Positions 1 through 6,469 of a DNA stretch of 7,105 nucleotides are shown piece after piece. Each line of letters begins with the position of its first letter. The first letter of the stretch is position 1. The DNA comes from Bacteroidales bacterium (lineage in GTDB: Bacteria > Bacteroidota > Bacteroidia > Bacteroidales > WCHB1-69), in the NCBI GenBank assembly GCA_012518765.1, contig JAAYRN010000157.1, forward strand, positions 1 through 7,105, written 5' to 3'. The notes beneath the pieces are model-generated. The model saw only the letters and a program-made list of their open reading frames with translations. It searched no databases and was not told where the DNA came from. A program made the translations under genes and the position numbers.

Positions 1-2085
1 AATCAAGATATAAAAGCAACCACCTTTCACAAACTTGGTTATGATATAATAAAAAAATACCAGCTTGATACTCCTGTAGTTACTAATGAGAACACTTTAA
101 GCAACATAATCAAAAAATATTTACAAGAAGATATACTAAATAATACCGAAGCTTTACAATCATATATTCAATACGTGGCTTGTTATATGAATATACCAGA
201 AGAATATGACAATTATAATTCATTAGGTGAAAAATTAGATACAGAAAAAGGAATTGATTTTCAAACATTAAAATCAAAATGCGAACCTTTAAATATAGAA
301 ATGAAATCAAAACTTGATACCATACAGGGGGAAAAAGTGAAAAGTGTTGAAGAACTTATAATAGCTAATTTTTTATATTTAAATGGAATAGAATATGAAT
401 ACGAAGCTTCCTATCCTTATGGGGATACAGTATATCGTCCCGATTTTTACCTAAAAGATTATGATATATATATAGAACATTTTGGTATAGATGAAGATAA
501 TCGTGCCAAATGGCTAACACCATTCAATGAACGAAAGTATATAGAAACGATGTACATTAAAAGAGAAGTACATAAAACATACCGAACAAAGTTATTGGAA
601 ACATATTCTTATTATAATAAGAACAATGTTCTATTATTGAAGTTAAGGAAAATGTTAGAAGCTGAAAATGTTTCATTTAAACCAAGAGATACAAAAGATA
701 TATATACAAAAGTATCAGAATATGATAAAAACTTTGGAAGAGAAATAATTAAACTTGTTGAAAGCTTCGTGAATCTTAGCAAATCAAGAAAATTAAACCA
801 CAACTCATTAATAAAAATATTTTCAAATAAAAGTACGTCAAAAAATAGTTTTATGCTTAAACGGCAAGAAATGTTTTTGCATTTTATACTTCCTATTCTT
901 GAAAAGTATGATACAATTATAAAAGAAAGGAATGAAATTGACTTTAATGATATGATAAATAAAGCGACTGATTATGTGAAAAAAAATAAGCCCAAATATA
1001 CATACCAGTATATAATTATTGATGAGTATCAGGATATTTCATTTTCTCGATTTAAATTGATTCAAGAAATTAGAAATTTATCAGGAGCAAGATTGGTATG
1101 TGTTGGAGATGACTGGCAATCAATTTATCGATTTGCAGGGAGTGATATTTCTTTATTTAATAATTTCGAAAAATATGTTGGGAAGTACGAACAACTATTA
1201 ATTGAGCAAACATACAGAAACTCACAACCTTTAATAGATATCGCATCAAATTATATACAAAAAAACCCCAAACAAGTTTTTAAAAATCCTAAATCAAACA
1301 AAGAATCAATTGAAGAACCAATTAAATTTGTTCAATACAAACAAGAGGAAATCGAAGATATTTTTATAAATGAAATAAAAAAACTTGTAAATAAATATGG
1401 AAACCAATCAATTTTAGTTTTAGGAAGACATAGCTTTGATATCAATGACCTGATAAGATTAACGCCAAGTAATAGAATAAAATATATAGAAAGAAGTGAT
1501 AAATTAGAAATAAAAGGATTTGAACATATTGATATTAAATATTTAACCGTACATAGGTCAAAAGGAACAGAAGCTGACAATGTCATTGTATTAAACCTTA
1601 AAAACGACTTACTTGGATTTCCCAACAAATTAACAGATGACCCTATTTTATCTCAGTTACTTAGTGAAGAAGAAGAGTATAGATTTGCAGAAGAACGTAG
1701 ATTATTTTATGTTGCATTAACAAGAACTAAAAATGAAGTTGTACTGCTTATCCCTTCCGATATATCTTTATTTGTAGAAGAATTATTAATGGACAATGAC
1801 TATGTATTGACTACTTTCGATGGAATGCTTAAAACAACAAATTGTCCTTATTGTAAAACAGGAAAACTTGTAATTAGACAAAACTCATTAAATAACACTC
1901 AGTTTTTAGGTTGTTCACATTATCCCAACTGTAATCGAACATTTGATAATCTCGAAATTTTAAAAAATAAATTTCTTTGTTCCAGTTGTAGAAGTGGTTT
2001 TATGATAAAAAAAACAGGAAAGTATGGGAATTTCTTAGGATGTACAAATTTTCCTGCATGCAGGTTTACAATAAAATTAAAGTAA
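1..2085 (+). CDS. DNA helicase IV/UvrD-like SF1 helicase with nuclease-like insert and C-terminal zinc fingers (5' partial)
   Basis: The reading frame is open from base 1, so the gene begins before the window; 694 codons are visible and the GTG/ATG codons near 175-190 are internal. Numbering from base 1, TTFHKLG (about 7-13) is motif Ib, DEYQD (341-345) is the Walker B motif, GDDWQSIYRFAG (369-380) is motif III, QTYRN (403-407) is motif IV, TVHRSKG (516-522) is motif V, and EERRLFYVALTR (564-575) is motif VI. The GDDWQ and EERRL forms resemble E. coli helicase IV more than UvrD or Rep. The Walker A motif must lie upstream. Between motifs Ib and II, residues about 110-215 form an insert resembling a PD-(D/E)XK nuclease (E117/E118, YRPDFYL with D148, IEHFG with E159). 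Two C4 zinc fingers follow motif VI. The family unwinds DNA 3' to 5' using ATP; a repair or defence role is inference. Confidence is high for the helicase class and moderate for the nuclease fold. Confidence 0.9.
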   Translation, partial: NQDIKATTFHKLGYDIIKKYQLDTPVVTNENTLSNIIKKYLQEDILNNTEALQSYIQYVACYMNIPEEYDNYNSLGEKLDTEKGIDFQTLKSKCEPLNIEMKSKLDTIQGEKVKSVEELIIANFLYLNGIEYEYEASYPYGDTVYRPDFYLKDYDIYIEHFGIDEDNRAKWLTPFNERKYIETMYIKREVHKTYRTKLLETYSYYNKNNVLLLKLRKMLEAENVSFKPRDTKDIYTKVSEYDKNFGREIIKLVESFVNLSKSRKLNHNSLIKIFSNKSTSKNSFMLKRQEMFLHFILPILEKYDTIIKERNEIDFNDMINKATDYVKKNKPKYTYQYIIIDEYQDISFSRFKLIQEIRNLSGARLVCVGDDWQSIYRFAGSDISLFNNFEKYVGKYEQLLIEQTYRNSQPLIDIASNYIQKNPKQVFKNPKSNKESIEEPIKFVQYKQEEIEDIFINEIKKLVNKYGNQSILVLGRHSFDINDLIRLTPSNRIKYIERSDKLEIKGFEHIDIKYLTVHRSKGTEADNVIVLNLKNDLLGFPNKLTDDPILSQLLSEEEEYRFAEERRLFYVALTRTKNEVVLLIPSDISLFVEELLMDNDYVLTTFDGMLKTTNCPYCKTGKLVIRQNSLNNTQFLGCSHYPNCNRTFDNLEILKNKFLCSSCRSGFMIKKTGKYGNFLGCTNFPACRFTIKLK
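2017..2020 (+). other. Placeholder within the second C4 zinc finger linker of the helicase
   Basis: This stretch encodes the glycine-lysine linker of the second zinc finger. The two fingers span about codons 615-644 (C615, C618, C638, C644) and 660-687 (C660, C663, C681, C687), that is bases 1843-1932 and 1978-2061. Both have the CxxC, FLGC, (Y/F)PxC layout of topoisomerase I C-terminal DNA-binding fingers, which bind single-stranded DNA. This entry only records the positions of the domain; it is not a separate gene. Confidence 0.3.
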
Positions 2086-2177
2086 CATTACTTTAAAGTA
2101 TAAAACTAATTGATAGATTTAATATAACTTCTTTTATTTAATATACTCTTTTAGGAACACACAACTATTTAAAAAAC

Positions 2178-2212
2178 AATCAAGAAACCCGATTGCCCAA
2201 CTTGATTTTTTT
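2178..2212 (+). terminator. Rho-independent-type terminator after the helicase gene
   Basis: A perfect 7-bp stem (AATCAAG at 2178-2184 with CTTGATT at 2201-2207) encloses a 16-nt loop and runs into a tract of seven T (2206-2212). It sits about 90 nt after the helicase stop codon. A run of six A just before the stem (2171-2176) would give a U tract on the other strand, so it could act in both directions. An alternative 5-bp stem (CAATC 2177-2181 with GATTG 2191-2195) competes with it. The stem is AT-rich and the loop is long, so strength is uncertain. Confidence 0.5.
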
Positions 2213-2293
2213 ATAAAAACATATCCTCTAAATTGTAACTTAAATTTACATAGTCATTTCCTTTGTTTAAAATAAAAAAACAGATAAATAACA

Positions 2294-2341
2294 ATCAAAA
2301 CCGATATTTTATTGATAAAAACAAAAAAATATGGTTTTTAT
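2294..2341. repeat. AT-rich inverted repeat upstream of the tRNA-Leu promoter
   Basis: The arm at 2294-2313 is nearly the reverse complement of the arm at 2323-2341, with a one-base bulge and two mismatches. A second, mutually exclusive perfect 8-bp stem pairs ATAAAAAC (2315-2322) with GTTTTTAT (2334-2341). The repeat ends 14 nt before the -7 promoter element of the tRNA gene, so it overlaps where the upstream promoter contacts should be. It could be a regulator site, an extra terminator for read-through from the helicase, or chance in very AT-rich DNA. Confidence 0.35.
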
Positions 2342-2355
2342 ATTAAAAAAAACAG

Positions 2356-2363
2356 TACTTTTG
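2356..2363 (+). promoter_or_regulatory. Bacteroidota-type -7 promoter element (TACTTTTG) for tRNA-Leu
   Basis: TACTTTTG matches the Bacteroidota -7 consensus TAnnTTTG at all fixed positions. Transcription would start about 6 nt after it, near 2369, leaving a leader of roughly 7 nt before the mature tRNA. No good TTTG-type -33 element is seen; the closest is ATGG at 2331-2334, about 21 nt upstream. Confidence 0.75.
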
Positions 2364-2375
2364 CACGCCTTTTTA

Positions 2376-2457
2376 GCGGATGTGGCGTAATTGGTAGCCG
2401 CGCTAGACTTAGGATCTAGTGCCGAGAGGCGTGGGGGTTCGAGTCCCTTCATCCGCA
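2376..2457 (+). tRNA. tRNA-Leu (anticodon UAG)
   Basis: A complete class II cloverleaf can be folded by eye. The acceptor stem has seven pairs (GCGGATG 2376-2382 with CATCCGC 2450-2456) and discriminator A2457, as expected for leucine. The D stem pairs GCG (2385-2387) with CGC (2399-2401). The anticodon stem pairs CTAGA (2403-2407) with TCTAG (2415-2419) around the loop CTTAGGA, giving anticodon TAG at 2410-2412, which reads CUA and probably other CUN codons. The long variable arm has GCC (2421-2423) pairing with GGC (2428-2430). The T loop is TTCGAGT (2438-2444), with two G-T pairs in its stem. The 3' CCA is not encoded (ACAA follows), so it must be added after transcription. Its own promoter lies just upstream. 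Confidence 0.97.
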
Positions 2458-2467
2458 CAAATTATAA

Positions 2468-2488
2468 AAGCAAGATTTATAGTTGCTT
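2468..2488 (-). terminator. Weak hairpin at the end of the methyltransferase gene
   Basis: AAGCAA (2468-2473) and TTGCTT (2483-2488) form a 6-bp stem with a 9-nt loop. On the minus strand the hairpin begins inside the stop codon of the methyltransferase and runs into TTTTATAAT, a short T-rich tail. It may end that transcript before it runs antisense into the tRNA gene. The stem is short and only one third G+C, so this is tentative. Confidence 0.35.
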
Positions 2489-3215
2489 ACAAACGATTTG
2501 CTATAAAATAATATTCCTTCCCGTTGTTAAAATAATCATTAAATTCATTTTTATTAAGGGCTGATTTGTTTTTCAAAAAGGCTTGAAGTGTGTATATATG
2601 AAGTCCTATTTCCTGAGAAATAAAGTCGTATAAATCCGAAGGTGTAGTGCCGTAATAATCGCTTGCACCCTTGCCAAATTCAAATAAAATCATTGGTTTA
2701 TTGGATATTAGCAGATTTTTCCCTCCTTTTAATACATCAAATTCACCGCCTTCTACATCGATTTTTATCAAATCAATACGTTGCGTAGCAGGGATTATTT
2801 CGTCCAAACTTTTTAAATCAACAGTAAGTTCTTCTATTTCTGGATTTTCAATATCGTATCGTCTTTGTTTAATACCGCTGTAGGCAGGTGCATTTTTAAC
2901 AAATTGAAAGGAAGTAAAACCACTTTTATCCGAAAGAGCATAAGGATAAATACTTGCTTTGTTGCGGTAGGCATGTGTTAATTTTTCAAATAAATAAGGA
3001 ATGGGTTCAAAAGCATAATGCTGTCCGTGAGGAGCATAACGCAGCATTAGATTTAATATTTCGCCTTTATGGCAGCCCACATCTATACAACTTGAGTTTT
3101 TTCTCAAGTGTTTTTTTAATATTTTTTGAGTCAGTCTATCGTATTTCAGATTTTTAGTTACATCCAAATGCAACAAGATAAGTATTTTTCTAATAGTTTC
3201 TTTTACCATGTGCAT
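2487..3215 (-). CDS. FkbM-family SAM-dependent methyltransferase
   Basis: This 242-residue protein has the marks of the FkbM methyltransferase family. CIDVGCHKGE (43-52) is the glycine-rich SAM-binding loop, and FEP (69-71) ends the second strand with the acidic residue that usually binds the SAM ribose. IKIDVEGGE (150-158) followed by VLKGG (161-165) is the family hallmark. ILFEFGKG then forms a further core strand. No signal peptide or membrane segment is seen, so it should be cytoplasmic. Members methylate hydroxyl groups on sugars, polyketides or other small molecules; the substrate here is unknown, and no glycan or natural-product genes lie beside it. The first ATG (3213-3215) is directly preceded by an in-frame TAA, so translation cannot start further upstream; the ATG at residue 3 is an alternative. 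It converges with tRNA-Leu (29 nt gap), diverges from rel, and has its own promoter. Confidence 0.9.
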   Translation of the reverse strand: MHMVKETIRKILILLHLDVTKNLKYDRLTQKILKKHLRKNSSCIDVGCHKGEILNLMLRYAPHGQHYAFEPIPYLFEKLTHAYRNKASIYPYALSDKSGFTSFQFVKNAPAYSGIKQRRYDIENPEIEELTVDLKSLDEIIPATQRIDLIKIDVEGGEFDVLKGGKNLLISNKPMILFEFGKGASDYYGTTPSDLYDFISQEIGLHIYTLQAFLKNKSALNKNEFNDYFNNGKEYYFIANRL

Positions 3216-3258
3216 TTATGTTATTTTTAAAGTTATTTTCTCGTTTTTTCTTCAAACG

Positions 3259-3287
3259 CAAATGTATAAAATATAATCTTACGGCAA
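3259..3287 (-). promoter_or_regulatory. Bacteroidota-type promoter for the FkbM methyltransferase
   Basis: Read on the minus strand, TACATTTG (complement of 3259-3266) matches TAnnTTTG exactly. A TTG (complement of 3285-3287) lies 18 nt upstream of it and could serve as the -33 element. Transcription would start near 3253, leaving a leader of about 37 nt with no Shine-Dalgarno sequence but an A-rich stretch before the ATG, as is common in this phylum. Confidence 0.7.
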
Positions 3288-3366
3288 GACATTTATTTTT
3301 CAGCATAGATTTAGGTGTTTTTTTGATTTTATTGCTGATTTTTTTCTACACATAAATAAATTATAG

Positions 3367-3374
3367 TATTTTTG
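3367..3374 (+). promoter_or_regulatory. Bacteroidota-type -7 promoter element (TATTTTTG) for the rel operon
   Basis: TATTTTTG matches TAnnTTTG exactly. Transcription would start near 3380, giving a leader of about 40 nt before the rel ATG at 3423. No TTTG is seen at the expected -33 spacing; TTTC at 3343-3346 is the nearest. The site decides the rel start: an in-frame TTG at 3378 lies next to this element, at or before the transcription start, so it can hardly be used. Confidence 0.7.
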
Positions 3375-3422
3375 TAATTGTGTATTCAAAGCCACAAGTT
3401 GCCAAAAAATGATTTTAAAATT

Positions 3423-5666
3423 ATGGAGACTGACATCAAGGAAAAAGAAGAATTAAAACATATTTTATCCTATTACAGGGAGATACAAAATTATCTACGT
3501 ACTCGCTCCACCATAGAACAGCGTAGAAATGTACGGAGGGCTTTTTCGCTTGCAATGAATGCACATAAGGATATGCGTAGACGAAGCGGAGAACCTTATA
3601 TTATTCATCCTTTGGAAGTTGCATTGATTGTTCTCAAAAAAATGAATTTGGGAATAACTTCGGTAATTTGTGCTTTGTTGCACGATACGGTAGAAGATAC
3701 CGACTATACACTGCAAGACATAGAGGGTTTATTTGGCGAAGAAGTGGCACGTATTATCGATGGTTTGACCAAAATAGATGAGGTTTCGGATACCCAACTG
3801 TCTGTACAAATAGAAAATTTCAAAAAAGTATTGCTTACGTTAAGTACCGATGCCCGTGCTATTTTAATAAAAATTGCCGATCGCCTGCATAACATGCGTA
3901 CCCTTGATGCAATGCCCCTTGAAAAGCAACAAAAAATAGCTTCCGAAACCATGTATCTATATGCACCTTTGGCACATCGATTGGGATTTTATTCCATAAA
4001 AAGTGAAATGGAAGATTTATCCATGAAATACCAAGACCCAGGAAGCTATCATTATATTTTAGAAAAAATACAAGAATCAAAGCTTGAACGTGAGGCATTT
4101 ATCGAAGATTTTATTGAACCTATTCAACAAAAGCTCAAAGAAAAAAACATAGAAGCCGAGATTTTGACGCGCGTCAAATCGGTATATTCGATTTGGCAAA
4201 AAATGAATAAAAAACAAATACCCTTTGAGGAGGTTTATGATTTATTTGCCATACGCATCATAGTCGAAGGGGAAGAAGAACATGCAAAATCTATTTGTTG
4301 GACAGTATATTCCATAGTAACAGAAGTGTATCATCCTAATATAGAACGATTGAGAGATTGGATTTCCATACCCAAAGCCAACGGATACCAAGCCTTACAC
4401 ACCACCGTAATGAGCCATACGGGAAAATGGGTAGAGGTGCAAATCCGTTCGCGACAAATGGATGTTATAGCCGAAAATGGATTAGCTGCACACTGGACTT
4501 ACAAAGAAGATGGAAAAACAAATTACGAACAAGGCGTAGAAAGTTGGTTGGCAAAAGTAAAACAATTGCTTCAAAATCAACAAGAATTGTCTTCTTCAGA
4601 CCTTGTTTCAGGCATGAAAATGAATTTATATGCCAAAGAAATATTTGTTTTTACCCCCAAAGGAGAAGTGCGAACCCTACCCGAAAACTCAAAAGTAATT
4701 GATTTTGCTTACGACATCAGCCCCGAATTGGGAAACCATTGCATAGGAGCTAAAATAAATAATAAATTAGCCCCTCCATCTCAGGTGTTAAAAACAGGAA
4801 ATCAAGTAGAAATCATCACATCAAGTAAACAAAAAGTACACGAAGAATGGTTGGGTTTGGCTGCTACTTCCAAGGCTATCGAACACATTACACAGGCTTT
4901 GCTAAAACAAAAAGGAGAAAAAATAGCCAAAGGAAGGAATATGCTAAAAGAATATATGGATGAAATTAAAGTAGATTTCAACAAAGTATCCTTAAATAAA
5001 CTTATGGTTTTCAATGATTGCGAAGATAGAGATGAACTTTATCTCGGAATCTACAACGCCACCATTCCTATGGTAAAAGTAAGACAATGTTTTTCGCCCT
5101 ATGCTTTTATTTTCAGAATGAAAAACAAAATCAGACCTTTGTGGGCATTTCTGCTGAAACTAAGATACATTTTATCAGTCGACACCCTCATACGCCGAAG
5201 ATTATCAAACAATCCTAAACTCTTAGGCGAAAGGGTAAGTACAATCAAGCAAACAATAGCTACCTGTTGCAATCCCATAGCTGGCGATTCCGTAATAGGG
5301 GTAATGATTTCAGACGATGAAATTGAAGTACATCGCACCAATTGTAGCGTAGCCATACAACTCATGGCACGAAAAGGAGATAAAATTGTAAAAGCTAAAT
5401 GGAGAAACGATGAAAAAAATGTAGACTTTTTAGCTGGAGTGAAAATCAAAGGATTTGATTATAAAGGATTGGTAAACAACATAACTGGGGTTATTTATCA
5501 GGATTTTAAAGTAAATTGTCGATCCATGAATTTTGAGTCGAGCGAAGGGATTTTTGAAGGAACGATTATGCTTTATATTCACAACGTAGATTTTCTGAAT
5601 AAGTTAATCGAAAAATTAAAAACCATAGAAGGAATTAAAAAAGTAGAACGCATTACATCATATTAA
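3423..5666 (+). CDS. rel: Bifunctional (p)ppGpp synthetase/hydrolase (Rel/SpoT, long RSH)
   Basis: This 747-residue protein is a full-length long RelA/SpoT homologue. It makes the alarmone (p)ppGpp from ATP and GDP/GTP on starved ribosomes and also breaks it down. The N-terminal HD hydrolase domain keeps its metal-site residues: H62 (IIHP), H87-D88 in HDTVEDT, and D153 with N157 in ADRLHN. The synthetase domain also looks intact: RVKSVYSIW (250-258), D273 in YDLFAIR, NGYQALH (320-326) with the base-stacking Y322, and E338 in VEVQIR. A TGS domain follows (about 405-465), then a helical region, a zinc-finger domain with C615, C616, H637 and C641, and a C-terminal ACT domain (about 669-745). Both catalytic sites therefore appear active, as expected when one Rel serves the cell. 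ATG 3423 is chosen because an in-frame TTG at 3378 adjoins the promoter. The gene leads an operon with the lipoprotein and queG. Confidence 0.97.
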   Translation: METDIKEKEELKHILSYYREIQNYLRTRSTIEQRRNVRRAFSLAMNAHKDMRRRSGEPYIIHPLEVALIVLKKMNLGITSVICALLHDTVEDTDYTLQDIEGLFGEEVARIIDGLTKIDEVSDTQLSVQIENFKKVLLTLSTDARAILIKIADRLHNMRTLDAMPLEKQQKIASETMYLYAPLAHRLGFYSIKSEMEDLSMKYQDPGSYHYILEKIQESKLEREAFIEDFIEPIQQKLKEKNIEAEILTRVKSVYSIWQKMNKKQIPFEEVYDLFAIRIIVEGEEEHAKSICWTVYSIVTEVYHPNIERLRDWISIPKANGYQALHTTVMSHTGKWVEVQIRSRQMDVIAENGLAAHWTYKEDGKTNYEQGVESWLAKVKQLLQNQQELSSSDLVSGMKMNLYAKEIFVFTPKGEVRTLPENSKVIDFAYDISPELGNHCIGAKINNKLAPPSQVLKTGNQVEIITSSKQKVHEEWLGLAATSKAIEHITQALLKQKGEKIAKGRNMLKEYMDEIKVDFNKVSLNKLMVFNDCEDRDELYLGIYNATIPMVKVRQCFSPYAFIFRMKNKIRPLWAFLLKLRYILSVDTLIRRRLSNNPKLLGERVSTIKQTIATCCNPIAGDSVIGVMISDDEIEVHRTNCSVAIQLMARKGDKIVKAKWRNDEKNVDFLAGVKIKGFDYKGLVNNITGVIYQDFKVNCRSMNFESSEGIFEGTIMLYIHNVDFLNKLIEKLKTIEGIKKVERITSY

Positions 5667-5671
5667 ATACA

Positions 5672-6469
5672 ATGAAAAAACCCTTATTGCTTTTCTTGGC
5701 TTTGGTATTATTTGTTTCTTGTCAAATATTTAAACCTGTAAGCAAAACACAATCAGAAATATCTGAAAAAAAAGAAACAATCAAAGAAGACCCAAGTTCT
5801 CAAATTTCTATAGCTGAATTGGATTATGAGTGGTACTCCTCTCGTGCCAGCGCATCGATAGTAAATACCGAAAAACAACAACCAATTACTTCGCTCAATC
5901 TTTTTATAGTTATCAAAAAAGATAGCATTATTTACATCAATGCCAATAAAATGGCAATAGAATTAGGACGCATCGTATTAACTCCCGATAGTGTAAAGTA
6001 TATCAATCATTTAAACTCTACTTACTACATGGGAACTTATTCCATTATTCATAAATTATTGGGTTTTCCCATTGATTTTTTCATACTTCAATCCCTGTTG
6101 ATGAACGCCGATTTTAAGAATTTTGAAAATAAATTTTCAACTACAACAGCTGAGAGTAACATTATTTTACAAGACGAAAACAGAAAACACAAACAATCAT
6201 CCTTGCGTCTTAATCAGCGAATAATATTAAATGATAACGATAGAATTATTGAAAATCACATAGTTGAAAAATCATCACAGCATACATTAACTGTAAATTA
6301 CACCGATTTTACAAACATTGCTTCAAGTCTTCGCATGCCTTTGGCAATGGAGGTAAATTTAGAAACACAAAAAATAAATGTTTCATTTACCTATAAAAAC
6401 CCAAAAATAAATACTCCAGGACCTACTTATTTTAAAATTCCTCGAAAATATAAATCTTTAGAATTTTAA
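5672..6469 (+). CDS. DUF4292-type lipoprotein of unknown function
   Basis: This 265-residue protein begins with a lipoprotein signal peptide: KK at residues 2-3, a hydrophobic core (4-15) and a lipobox LFVSC with the lipidated cysteine at position 17. A polar linker rich in K, E, S and Q (about 18-45) leads into a mainly beta-strand domain. KKDSIIYIN, the IELGRIVLTPDSV stretch, a YYMGTY segment, and C-terminal YTDF and FKIPRKY motifs match my memory of DUF4292 proteins of Bacteroidota, which I believe have a LolA/LolB-like fold; that fold is recalled, not shown here. It would be anchored in the envelope, probably the outer membrane facing the periplasm. A role in handling lipids or lipoproteins is only inference. 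It starts 5 nt after rel, has no Shine-Dalgarno sequence, and its stop overlaps the queG start by one base, so it is co-transcribed with both. Confidence 0.82.
   Translation: MKKPLLLFLALVLFVSCQIFKPVSKTQSEISEKKETIKEDPSSQISIAELDYEWYSSRASASIVNTEKQQPITSLNLFIVIKKDSIIYINANKMAIELGRIVLTPDSVKYINHLNSTYYMGTYSIIHKLLGFPIDFFILQSLLMNADFKNFENKFSTTTAESNIILQDENRKHKQSSLRLNQRIILNDNDRIIENHIVEKSSQHTLTVNYTDFTNIASSLRMPLAMEVNLETQKINVSFTYKNPKINTPGPTYFKIPRKYKSLEF

Noticed and set aside
175..190. GTG/ATG near 175-190 as the start of the helicase gene
   Set aside because: The frame is open back to base 1 and the upstream codons encode motif Ib (TTFHKLG), so these are internal codons of a gene cut by the window.
2089..2100. 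Perfect 12-bp palindrome TACTTTAAAGTA just after the helicase stop codon
   Set aside because: It has no loop or T tract to act as a terminator, and short AT palindromes are expected by chance in such AT-rich DNA.
2376..2457. tRNA-Leu as an integration (att) site of a mobile element
   Set aside because: No repeat of the tRNA 3' end and no integrase gene are seen in the window, so only the general tendency of tRNA genes supports it.
2671..3157. Plus-strand open frames opposite the methyltransferase (2671-2883 and 2954-3157)
   Set aside because: They are shadows of the minus-strand gene, whose family motifs are clear; they show no motif of their own.
3378..3422. N-terminal extension of Rel by 15 residues from a TTG codon
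   Set aside because: The TTG lies 4 nt after the -7 promoter element, at or before the expected transcription start, and the extension has no family features.
3495..5449. Several open frames of 70-116 codons inside rel on either strand
   Set aside because: All overlap the well-conserved rel coding sequence and show no recognisable domain.
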